Assembly: GCF_000526215.1 (NCBI RefSeq)
Contig: NZ_JAFQ01000004.1
Coordinates: forward strand, 6,944,001-7,008,000
Direction of reading: 5' to 3'
Length of the DNA: 64,000 bases
DNA from: Nocardia sp. BMG51109
GTDB taxonomy: Bacteria > Actinomycetota > Actinomycetes > Mycobacteriales > Mycobacteriaceae
Of the stretch, positions 26,201 to 34,500 are shown piece by piece (positions within the stretch are counted from its first letter, which is position 1; every line of letters begins with the position of its first letter). The notes under the pieces were generated by a model that saw nothing but the letters and a program-made list of their open reading frames with translations, was not told where the DNA came from and ran no database searches. The translations under genes and the position numbers were made by a program.

Positions 26201-27413
26201 CGACGCTGTCGCCGCCGACCCAGATCTCGCCGACCGTGCCGTCCGGTAGCTCGGCCCCCCGTTCGGGATCGGCGATCGCCAGCGCGATGCCCTCGGGTGG
26301 CCGTCCGGACGACACCCACTCCGATTCGCCCTGCGCGCGGCGGTCCTGGATCACCGGCTCGCTCTCGACACCGCCGTCCACGCCGCCGGTCACCAGCAGC
26401 GTCGCCTCGGCCAGCCCGTAGACCGGCAACAAGGCTTCCCGCCGGAAACCGGCAGGCGCCGCGGCCTGCGCGAAGCGGCGTAATGTGCTGGGGCGCACCG
26501 GTTCCGCTCCGTTGAACGCAACCCGCCACGAGCTCAGATCCAGCTGCCGCAGCACCTCCGGCGCGACCCTGCGGACGCAGAGTTCGTAGCCGAAGTTGGG
26601 GCAGCCGGCGGTGTGGATCCGGTAGTGCGAGATCGCCTCCAGCCACCGCTGCGGCTTCTGCACGAAATGGTCCGGGGACATCAGCACGGTGCTGGAGCCC
26701 AGGTAGACCGCGTGCAGTACGGGCAGGATCAGTCCCATGTCGTGATAGACCGGCAGCCAGCTGACGAACCAGTCACGGTCGGCCCGTTCGGCGAGCTGAT
26801 CCGGCGTGTGTCCCATCGCCGCGGCCAGCGCCTCCTGGTTGTGCAGCAGATTGCCGTGGCTGATGACCACGCCGCTCGGCGCCGAGGTCGAGCCCGAGGT
26901 GTACTGCAGGAACGCCGTCCGTTCCGGCCCGACGTCCGGGTCCTGCCAGGCAGAGGCCAGATCGTCGGGGATCTCCTCGGTGGCGATCCAGGTCAGGCTC
27001 GCCAGCTGCGGGAGCCGGTCGGCGACCGCGGCCAGCCCGTCGATGGTCTGCCGAGTGCTGAGCACCAGGTCGATCTCGGCATCGGCGATCACTTGGTGCA
27101 GGCGGCGCAATGACCGGTCGGACTCGTGGAACTGCGGCAGTGGCACCGGAACCGCCACCACGTCCCCGAACAGGCTCCCGTAGAAGCCCGCCAGAAACCC
27201 CAGGCCGGGCGGGTACAGCAGCAGAGCGCGCCGGCCGGACCATCCCTCGGCCTGCAGGTACGCGGCCACCGCCCGGGCGCGCCGGCCCAGTTCGGCGTAG
27301 GTCAATTCCGAGATCGGACCGTCCGTATCACCGGATTCCAGAAATCGGTAGGCACGCCGGTCCGGTTGCTCGGAATATCGTGCGGTCAATAGCTCGACAT
27401 ATGATCGGTACAT
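20256..27413 (-). CDS. Type I polyketide synthase with fused fatty-acyl-AMP ligase (FAAL-ACP-KS-AT-DH-KR-ACP)
   Basis: This is a 2385-aa protein with a GGAGGATT ribosome binding site 8 bases before ATG 27413. The FAAL (1-575) has Y-T-S-G-S-T at 171-176, the FAAL hallmark K-D-L-L-I-V-D-G-R-N-H-Y-P-Q-D at about 451 and Lys547. ACP1 carries Ser620. The KS has Cys854, His989 and His1029. The AT (about 1212-1500) has G-H-S1307-Q-G-E and Y-A-S-H at 1404-1407, the methylmalonyl-CoA signature. The DH has His1607 in HxxxGxxxxP and Asp1774. The KR has T-G-G-T-G-A-L-G at 2048, Ser2178 and Tyr2191; its B-type LDD motif reads R-T-D2136, keeping the key last Asp, with no A-type Trp. ACP2 carries Ser2341. 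There is no ER or thioesterase. Inference: a free fatty acid is adenylated, loaded on ACP1, and extended once to an alpha-methyl-alpha,beta-unsaturated acyl-ACP. Release must be in trans. Confidence 0.92.
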   Translation of the reverse strand: MYRSYVELLTARYSEQPDRRAYRFLESGDTDGPISELTYAELGRRARAVAAYLQAEGWSGRRALLLYPPGLGFLAGFYGSLFGDVVAVPVPLPQFHESDRSLRRLHQVIADAEIDLVLSTRQTIDGLAAVADRLPQLASLTWIATEEIPDDLASAWQDPDVGPERTAFLQYTSGSTSAPSGVVISHGNLLHNQEALAAAMGHTPDQLAERADRDWFVSWLPVYHDMGLILPVLHAVYLGSSTVLMSPDHFVQKPQRWLEAISHYRIHTAGCPNFGYELCVRRVAPEVLRQLDLSSWRVAFNGAEPVRPSTLRRFAQAAAPAGFRREALLPVYGLAEATLLVTGGVDGGVESEPVIQDRRAQGESEWVSSGRPPEGIALAIADPERGAELPDGTVGEIWVGGDSVAQGYLGNEAKTRAVFGAALTDGRSGFLRTGDLGFRSDGHLFVTGRIKDLLIVDGRNHYPQDLELTAENAHPSVRAGCIAAFTVDDPERGELPVVVAEVKATERAELAEITTAVRAAVAVEHGLTLDGVALVRPRTIFKTSSGKIERRATKSAYLAGELALVAGTTAIPATDISEPAEPTHAEDIADWLARAVARVTGLETTTIDRDRSLAEFGLGSRALVELIAELSDHLGTDIDPALVFEHPTVAAIATTVSEVPAAAQPPERAAPPVGVEADTGVPDSDAIAIVSLACRFPGGADDPDALWRLLADAVDAVGPVPAGRWSTAGLVDTDPDAVGTAYTTEGGYLDRIDEFDAAFFGITGREAAAMDPQQRLLLQTAWEAFERARIDPEQLSGTATGVYVGLYDSGYLDGARPDQLDGYVATGNAGSVASGRIAYALGLQGPAVTVDTACSSSLVALHQAAQALRAGECDLALAGGVSLLVTPRSHIEFSRLRGLSPSGRCRPFGADADGIVWSEGCGLVVVKRLDAALRDGDPILAVLRGSAINQDGRSQGLSAPNGVAQEKVLRAALSAARLRPGDIDYVEAHGTGTPLGDPVEARALARVFGPGRPADRPLGVGSLKSNIGHTGAAAGIGGVIKVVLALRHGRLPASLHAGHPTPRIDWNASGLAIRTEAADWPAGDRPRRAGVSAFGISGTNAHVILEEPPRPANPGPDVAVTGATRSAGLFVLSARSERALRGQARRLLDRLSGDPALPLAGVARSLVRDRARLPHRAVVVGDRDELAEGLEAIADGTPAPQVVVGDGAPIRSGKVAFVFPGQGAQWAGMAVDLLDDSPAFAAELARADAAIRRYTGWSVTAVLRRSEDAPALRGDDVVQPVLFAVMAALAAQWRSRGVEPDAVIGHSQGEVAAAYVAGALSLADAAAIVVLRSRALPKIAGTGAMAVVGLPEHEVLARSRPGVAVAAVNSRLATVVAGDRSAVTALLDDLARADVFTRLLAVDYASHTAHVEPLRAALAADLEGIIARPGDIDWYSTVTGERFGADPVESGYWYRNLREPVRFAATVHRMLEDGYRYFVEPSPHPSLTTAVRAVAEDARQEVVAVGSLRRDRPGATSLDLAAAELHTGGMELDWNRVLVPAAPVELPTYAWDTARYWIEPRRASAVDFGLAATGHPILGVVVPRPESGAVALAGRLSRHEHPWLADHVVLGRAIVPGAALVEWAVRAGDEVGSPVVRDLVLREPLVVPADAPVAVQVIVEGPGEDGERAVAVHSRVDDGTERSWTLHGEGVLSPSGGTAGAGPVELADWPPDGALPVPVEGFYERLEGLGYDYGASFRGLRAAWRSGDDLFAEVALSGAAPPDRGSVIDPALLDTALHVLALTHTAAEPDTEAEPDTAAEPGTVRLPFTWSGVTLYSIAGRALRVRVRHGKGGRVRVDLADGTGAPVAEIEELTLAAVRADQLSAAAQPAPDALHAQDWVPIAQPATPDPFAWTDIGVERDGAGQPVLTLRGTDRPLPGGARSATAEALASVQKWLRRADPDDILVVLTRRAVSTGEDEDVLDPAHAPVWGLLRAAQAEHPERLVLVDLDDWDATPAAVAAALTAGEPQLALRSGTWLVPRLVRLRSGEPIGSWWPATADPEGTVLITGGTGALGKLLARHLVTEYGVRHLVLAGRSGGAAPGVSELVTELAGAGARVRVVAADLSDRAAVTGLLAEIPAANPLTAIVHAAGARTDALFTAVAPRHVAETFDAKVDPAWLLHELTADRDLAAFVLFSSVAGVLGSPGQAAYAAANTFLDALARYRRHRGLPATALAWSLWQEPGGLTSGLTTTDRARLARLAGTALTPAEGLALFDAALRTGRSLLVPARLGAAGPGPAPARPPASTAGSGLGAELSGAAPEEQEQIILTVIRQHLAEIVDHTDPRANRDGRTFTEIGVDSLGSVEFRNRLQVATGLKLPITVTLEHPTPGDLARFLRTKLGERG

Positions 27414-27532
27414 TGGCTGAATCCTCCGCTGCGCTGAATAATGGGCAACTCGCGAAATATCGACGATGCGGCCGGGGCCGTCATCGGAACATCGCGGTCA
27501 CGGGGGAACAATGGGGCGACGACATGCGGGGA

Positions 27533-28210
27533 TCAATTCCAGTTCACCATGATCTTGTGTAGTAGATCCGCGATCAGTTCCGGGTTGCTGCGCATTATCT
27601 CGTGGTCCTCGAGAACGCTGTAGGTCTCCCAATCCGGGTCGCGGGACAACCGCTCGTAGGTCGCCGCGAACGGAGTGGCGCGCCAGCCGGCGGCATAGAT
27701 GTACGCATGACGGATCCACGGGGCGGGTGCTTCCGCCCGGCTCGCCTGCAACAGCGACGGCACCGGGTGCGGAGCCGAGCGCGGATCCGCACCGGGCGGC
27801 GGCAGCAGGGCACGCCCGTCGGCGGCGGACAGTTGCCCGAAACCCGCACGGAGGGAATCGTTGAGCAACATCCAGCAGGATTCGCCCGGTTCCGGCAGGA
27901 AGGCATCGATGTACACCGCGCCGCGGCACCGCTCCGGCAGTGCCGCGCAGACACCGCGAAGCACCATCCCGCCGTAGCTGTGCGCGCAGAGCACCAGGTC
28001 GTCCAGGTCACGTTCGGTGACGAAGGAGACGACATCGGCGATGTGGTCGTCCAGATTCGCCGAGCCCGCCGGGCGGCGCGCCGGGTCCGGCTCGAGCCCG
28101 CTCAGCGTCAGCGGAAACACCTGATGCCCGTCCCTGGTCAGGCGTTCGGCTACTTCTTCGTACACCCATTCGCCTTCGAAGCTGCCCGGAATGAGTAGCG
28201 CTGTGCTCAT
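27533..28210 (-). CDS. Alpha/beta hydrolase (possible trans-acting thioesterase)
   Basis: This is a 225-aa cytosolic alpha/beta hydrolase of esterase/salicylate-esterase-like type. Its oxyanion region is L-I-P-G-S-F at residues 6-11. The nucleophile elbow is A-H-S-Y-G-G at about 95, an acid candidate lies in Y-I-D-A-F, and the catalytic His is in E-D-H-E-I-M near the C-terminus. ATG 28210 follows a GGGGG-rich ribosome binding region. It stands between the FAS-I and PKS genes, 119 bp before the PKS. Since the PKS has no thioesterase domain, this enzyme or the PaaI thioesterase could release the product or free the fatty acid from FAS-derived acyl-CoA for the FAAL. That role is inferred. Confidence 0.75.
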   Translation of the reverse strand: MSTALLIPGSFEGEWVYEEVAERLTRDGHQVFPLTLSGLEPDPARRPAGSANLDDHIADVVSFVTERDLDDLVLCAHSYGGMVLRGVCAALPERCRGAVYIDAFLPEPGESCWMLLNDSLRAGFGQLSAADGRALLPPPGADPRSAPHPVPSLLQASRAEAPAPWIRHAYIYAAGWRATPFAATYERLSRDPDWETYSVLEDHEIMRSNPELIADLLHKIMVNWN

Positions 28211-28510
28211 CGGTCGTCAACCCCCGAGAGTTGTGGTCGTGCAACGACTGCGATCAACCGGCGGCACCCGGCTCCACATCGTCGGGAAATATCGGGGAGA
28301 CATCGCACTTTCGATCACAATTCTTGAGATGAATATTAGCGCAATCCGACCGTTCGGGATCCCCCCGATCAGGTGTTCTGCCGGCCGTTTACTCGTAGGT
28401 AAAGTATCCACGGGGTATCCGAAAAAATAAATCATCACGAAATTTAATACTTGCATTTCCGCCGATTTCGTGAATTCGGCCGCCGGCGGACCGGGCGCAC
28501 CGGAGTCCCG
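28211..28510. other. 300-bp spacer between FAS-I and hydrolase genes
   Basis: There is no gene here. The spacer is markedly AT-richer than its surroundings. It holds the inverted repeat described separately and room for a promoter for the hydrolase-PKS part of the cluster, so FAS-I and the PKS may be separate transcripts. Confidence 0.5.
28423..28473 (-). terminator. Inverted repeat plus T-tract downstream of FAS-I
   Basis: Arms TCACGAAAT (28435-28443) and ATTTCGTGA (28465-28473) are a perfect 9-bp inverted repeat with a 21-nt spacer, starting 38 bp past the FAS-I stop. On the minus strand the second arm is followed by ATTTATTTTTTC, as in an intrinsic terminator. The large loop and AT-rich stem also leave an operator role possible. 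Confidence 0.45.
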
Positions 28511-31500
28511 TCACGGCCGGTACACACCGTCCGCGGTCAGGCGGGCATCCCGTGACAGCAGCGTGGCGGCCTCCCCGGATCGGATGTCCGCGGCGGACGT
28601 GCCTTCGGGACCGAGCCGGCCGGTGGGCCTCCGATACAGGGGCGCGCCACCACACATGGCGTCCGCGAGCCGCCTGCGTCCGGCCAGCAGGCGGGCCTGT
28701 GACCTGGACAGGTACTCCTCGATGCGCTCCCCGGGCACGGCGCGCAGGAATGCTTCCGGATGCACGAGAGCGATCAGGCAGGAGATGTGCCCGAAGCCGA
28801 GACTGGTGAGCAGGCCCGCCCGCAACGGCAGGGACTCCCCGAACTCCAGGGGCTCCCGCACCCAGACGAGGCGCCCGTGCGCGGCCAGCGCGTCGTCGAC
28901 ACAGTCGAGGCTGCGGTTGGGCGTGACGACGCCGGTCGTCAGCACCTGGCACAGCCCGATCAGCTGGAAGGCCGCCGCCCCGCCCTTGGCGTGCCCGGTG
29001 AGCGACTTCTGCGATACCACGAACAACGGGTTGCCTTCCGTACGCCCCAGTGCCGTGGCGAGGCGTTCGTGCAGGTCCGACTCGTTGGGGTCGTTCGCCG
29101 CGGTGGAGGTGTCGTGCTTCGACACGACCGCGATATCGTCCGGCGTCACGCCCAGGCCGCGCAGGTTCGCCGCGACTTCGGACTCTTCCCCGCCGCGTCC
29201 CGCTGCCAGGGCACCGAGGCCGGGCGCCGGGATCGACGTCTGCACCCCGTCGCCGAAGGAGTCCGCGTACGCGACCACGCCGAGAACCGGCAGGCCCAGT
29301 TCGAGTGCAAGGTCCCCGCGGGTCAGCAGAACCGTTCCGCCGCCCTGTGATTCGACGAAACCCGCCCGGCGCCGATCGTTCGGCCGGGAGAACCTTCGTT
29401 CGGCGATTCCGCTCGCCGCGAGCGCCGTGGAGTCGGCGGTGGCGGACATGTCCGCGAAGCCACCGACCGATTCCGCGCTCAGGTCGTCGATGCCGCCGGC
29501 CACCACGAAATCGGCTCTGCGGAAACGGATCTTGTCCGCCCCCTCGGCCACCGAGACCGCGGCGGTCGCGCAGGCGCCGACCGGATGGACCATCGCGCCG
29601 TAGCTTCCGATGTAGGACTGCACCACATGTGCCGCGGTCACATTGAGCAGGGTTTCCTGCAGGATGTCGTTCGGTCGTTCCTCGCCGAGGAGTCTGTCGA
29701 GGTAGCTCGATCGCATCGCCGCGAGCGCGCCGAGGCCCGTGCCCATGGTGTTGGCGACCGCGGCGGGATGGACCCAGCGCATCAGCTCGTCCGGGGCGAA
29801 TCCCGCGCCGACGAACGCGTCCACGGCGGTGACGATGTTCCACACCGCGAGCCGGTCCAGCGCGGAGGCCATGTCCGGCGGAATTCCCCAGCGCCGCGGA
29901 TCGAATCCGGACGGGATCTGCCCGCCCACGGTGCGGGTCATCTCGGCGCGCCGAGGCACTCGGATCTCGGTGCCCGCTTTTCTGATCACCGTCCAGTCGC
30001 GGGAGTCCGGTACCGGCGCGATCACGGTGTTCGCGCCGTCCGCGGCGGCGAAGGCGCGCGCCTCGGACTCGCTGCCGACGGTGAACGTCATGTCCCGCTC
30101 CAGAAACACCGAGGCCAGCAGCGGCACCGTATCGCCGGCCAGCACGCCGTCGTCCGCATAGCTCCGGATCCCCGTGCGGGCGAGCACCGCGTCGTGGTAG
30201 CGCTCGGCGATCTCCGCTTCGGGTACCGGGTCGCCGGTATCGGTGTCGTACCAGCCGGGCGCCGGGTCGTTCTCCCAGGTGACCAGACCGGTGGTCCAGG
30301 CCAGTTCGAGTACCCCGGCCGCGGACAGCCGATCGGAGACCTCCATCTCGAAGCGGGTTCGCGCGGACCCGTACGGGCCCAGCTCACCGGCCCCGACGAT
30401 CACCACCATGTCGGCGAGATCCGTTGTCACCGTGCCCCATTCGGCGATGCGCGGTGTCGGGCCGGCCACCGGCGGCGACGGCAGCGCGGCGACGACAGGC
30501 TCCGGCTCCCGGTCGGCGCCGGGACGGGTGTCGCCGGTTGCCGCGGTGGCCAGCGCGCTCAGGTCCAGCTCCACGCCGGCCAGTCCTCCGGTCAGGTCGA
30601 CATGCCGGGGCCCGGTGGCCGCCGCCGTTCTGGCCTCGGCCGAGCAGTGCGCCAGCAGTTCGGCCGCCATCTCCTCGGCGGACCAGGTCCGCACGCCGAG
30701 GTCCTCGACCGCGGCGGCCAGCGGATCGTTGTGGCTCATCAGCCCCGTGCCGCGGACCCAGCCGATCAGCGCGTGCACCAGCGTCACCCGCCGCGACCAC
30801 GTTCGCTCGCTGCGCCACTTCGCGACCACCGCGTCCAGCGCCGCCTTGGACTCGCCGTACGCGCCGTCTCCGCCGAACACTCCGCGATTGGGCGAACCCG
30901 GCAGCAGCACATGGAGTTTCGCGTCCACGTCGCGGTCCGCACCGATCCTCGACAGTCCGCCGACCAGTCGTTCCACCGTCCACAGCAGCAGCCGCATCTC
31001 CGTCTCGGCGCGAGCACCCGCCTCGGAGAGATCGCCCGACACCCGCGGCGCGGCGAACGGCAGCAGCAGCGTCGGCGTCCACGCCGGTTTGATCACCTGC
31101 GAGGTACCACCGGCAGACCGCACCCGCGGATTCGCGATCCATTCGATCAGCGCGTCCACGTCCCGGTAGGACGCCAGGTTGGCCGGAACCACCCACAGTG
31201 CGGCGCCGCCACGGGCGTGGTCGCGGTAGAGCTCGCGATAGAAGGCGAGCCGCTCGTCGTCCAGGCGCGAGGTCGTGGCGATCACCGTCGCACCACCGGC
31301 CAGCAGGCCACCGGCGAGGGCGGCCGCGATCGAGCCCTTGCTCGCGCCGGTCACCACGGCGATATCGGCGGCAAACTCCCCCGGCTCGGCGCTGCGAGCC
31401 GCGCGCGCGATCCTCACGTAAGCGCTCGCGAGTTCGTCCCGGCCCGCCGCCGAGGCCCGGTCTCGCCACCATTGTGCTTGGGCCGCAACGCTTTCCCCCG

Positions 31501-34500
31501 TGCCCGCGAAACCCGCGGGATCGAGCATCACGCCGGACGACCACACCCGCGCGAGATCTTCACGCGCCCCGGCCCACCTGTCGTCCAGGCACACCGCCCG
31601 GTCCGCGTCGAATGCGGGCTCGACCAGGCGCGGCCAGTCCGGGCCGAGTTCGGCGGAGACCGCGTCGAGAACGCCGGTATCGGGGGCGCTCTCCAGGCGG
31701 CTCGGCTCGGCGAGGCCGAGCTGATCCAGCACCAGGCGAGCGGCCGCGGCCAGCACACCGTCGCGACCGGTGATCCGCTCGGCGAATTCGCCGATCGCGG
31801 CGGGGTCGACGCTCGCACCGGCCGCGCCACCCGTGGCGAGCAGGGACACGGCGACGCCGTGCCGAGTGGCCACCGCCCGGACCGCGGCGTCCACCGCGGC
31901 GTCCACCGCCGCGCCGTCGCCGAGTGGTCCGGGCACCAGCCCGCCGAGTTCACCGCCGCGCACGCTCGTGCCCTCGCGGGTACCGAGTGCCAGCTCGGCG
32001 GTCACGTGCCCGGTCCAGCCGTCGCCGAGCCCCCACACCGTGCGCAGCCGGTCGCCGATCGCGGCGGGCCGACGGCCGGACGGGCCGAGCACCCGGCGCA
32101 GGTGGTCGTTCAGCCATTCGGTGAGTACCGATCCGAACGGCCGATAGGTCCGCGCGAGTTTCCGCACGGTGACCGCGAGCGATGCCGTATCCGCCTCGGC
32201 CGCACCGTCGATCGCACCGACGGACAGTTCCGCCGAGAGGTCGACCAGCAGTTGGTTGCGGCGCGAGGAGACCCCGTCGCACAGTCCCTCCACGGTGTCG
32301 GCGGGACCGATCTGATCGGGCCGCAGCTTGGTCCACAACGCGATCAGAACCGTGGTCGCGTCGGCGGCCGTGAACGGAATATCCTCGGGCCGAACGACAT
32401 CGGCGGAAGCGTCGGGCACAGGCGGAACGTCGGCGGCCGGCTGTTCGATCTGCGGCTGTTCGATCTGGAGAGATTCGGTGTCCGGAGATTCGGTGTCGAC
32501 GGGGTCGGCGTCGGTGCCGAGAACGACGGCCGCGTCCCGCTCGGCGTTGAGCACCTCCACGACACCGAATCCGGGAAGACGCAGTGTACGGGCGGCCAGA
32601 TTGGCCAGCGTCGGCGCTGCCGCGAGCCCGACCTCCACGAACCGCCGCATGCCCAGGCCACCGCGGCCCTCGTCGGTGAACAGCAGATCCTGGGTCTCGA
32701 TCCAGCGCACCGGGCTGGCGAACTGCCAGGCCAGCAGCTCGATCAGCACGATCCTGCACAGCTGCGCGGGGCGCGCGGCCCACTCGTCGTAGTCGTCCAA
32801 GACGGCCGCCAGCGGTTCCGACGGCACGAGATCCGTTATCGCGCTGAGGAACTCACGTTCCAAGGTGAACGGCGCGGGGATCAGGTTCGGAATGTACCGG
32901 CCCACCAGCACTTCCGGCCGGATCGTGGCGGGCAGCAGTTCGTCCAGCTTCGCCCGGAACTCCGCCACCCCCGCGCGCAGCACCCGCGAATGGAACGGCA
33001 CATCGACGCCGGGAATCCGGACGAAGGCGCGTTCCCCGCCGGATCCGCCACGGCGCGCGTCGATCTCGGCGGCCAAGGCGTGCAGACCGGCCTCGGTGCC
33101 GGCAACCGAATACTGGGCGTCGCGCAGGTTCAGATTGACCACCTCGAGGAACTCCCCGGCGCGCTGTGCGACGCCGGCGACGAAGGCGACGACGTCACGG
33201 TCGGTGAGGCCGATCGCGGCGGGCCGGATCGCCGCCATTCCGTACTCGCTGTGACCGTCCGCGTCGCGGGGCACCAGCTGATCCATGGCCTGTCCGCGCT
33301 GGAATACGATCTCCAGCAAGGTTTCCAGCGGAATCACCTCCGCCACCGCGGCCAGCGCGACGTATTCACCCAGCGAATGCCCGGCGAAGACGGCACCCTC
33401 GACGAACACCCCGCTCTCACGCAGCTCCGCCGCCTGTGCCACGCCGAGTGTGGCGAGCGCCGCCTGGGTGAATTGGGTCAGATGCAGTACCCCGTCCGGA
33501 TGCCGATACTCGATGCCACCCGCCCGCACCGCGGCCGGGTTGTCGCGGACGACCGCGAGGATCGAGAACCCCAGCACTCGCCGGGTGTGCGCGTCCGCGC
33601 GCTGCCAGACATCCCCGGCCGCGCGCGATCGGGCCATCGCGTCCAGCCCCATGCCCTGCCGCTGGATGCCCTGCCCGGGAAAGGCGTAGACCGTCGGCGG
33701 CGGCGCCAGGCGACCGGTGGCCAACATGACCGGCTCGTCGCCGACGCGGCAGGACACCTCGACGATCTCGGCGCCCGCGTCGGCCGCGATCCGGTCGACC
33801 CGGATATCGATGGTGTCGCCGGGCCGCACCATTCCGAGGAATCTCGCGGTCCACGCCGTGACCGCCCGGGCAGCCGGTCGCCCGGCACCGCCGGCCGCGT
33901 ACTGACCGGCGGCGGACAGCCACATCCCGTGCACGATCACGTCGTCCAGGCCGGCGAGTGCCGCCGCGGCCGCACTGGTGTGGATCGGGTTGTGGTCGCC
34001 GGACAGTTCGGCGAACGCCGCCATACTCGCCGGCGCCACCACCCGCAGGTCCCGGCGGCGTCTGCGGGGAGTGTCGCGCGTCACGGTGGTCCGTGTCCCC
34101 GCGGCCTGCGGCGGGTCGGCGGGCGCGCCGGGACCGGTGCGGCCACGGATCGCGAATCGCTCGGTGAGCGTGGCGAGCACCGGGTTCTCCAGCCCGGTCC
34201 CCACGTCGTCGAGGATCGCGCCGACTCGCACATGAACCTCGATCACCCGTCCCGATTCGGTGTCGACGACGTCACCGGACTCGGCGCGCACGGTCAGAAC
34301 GCTGGTGGCGCTGGGCCATTCACCGCTCAGCCGCACCTGATGATCGAGGTGCACCAGATCGAGCAGACCCTCGACGGCGGCGGCGGGCCCGGGTCCGCGA
34401 ACGGCGCCCAGCACCGCGAAGACCGCCGGCCAGCAGGCGCCGACCAGGACATCCGGCGCCGTCCCGCCCGCAACGGCCACCGCGTCCGGGAATCCGGTGT

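Noticed and set aside
20121..26249. Very long plus-strand open frames (900-1100 aa) opposite the PKS gene, and a 1738-aa frame opposite FAS-I
   Set aside because: These are antisense shadows caused by GC-rich third positions; they are Arg/Gly/His-rich without any domain, while the minus strand has complete catalytic motifs.
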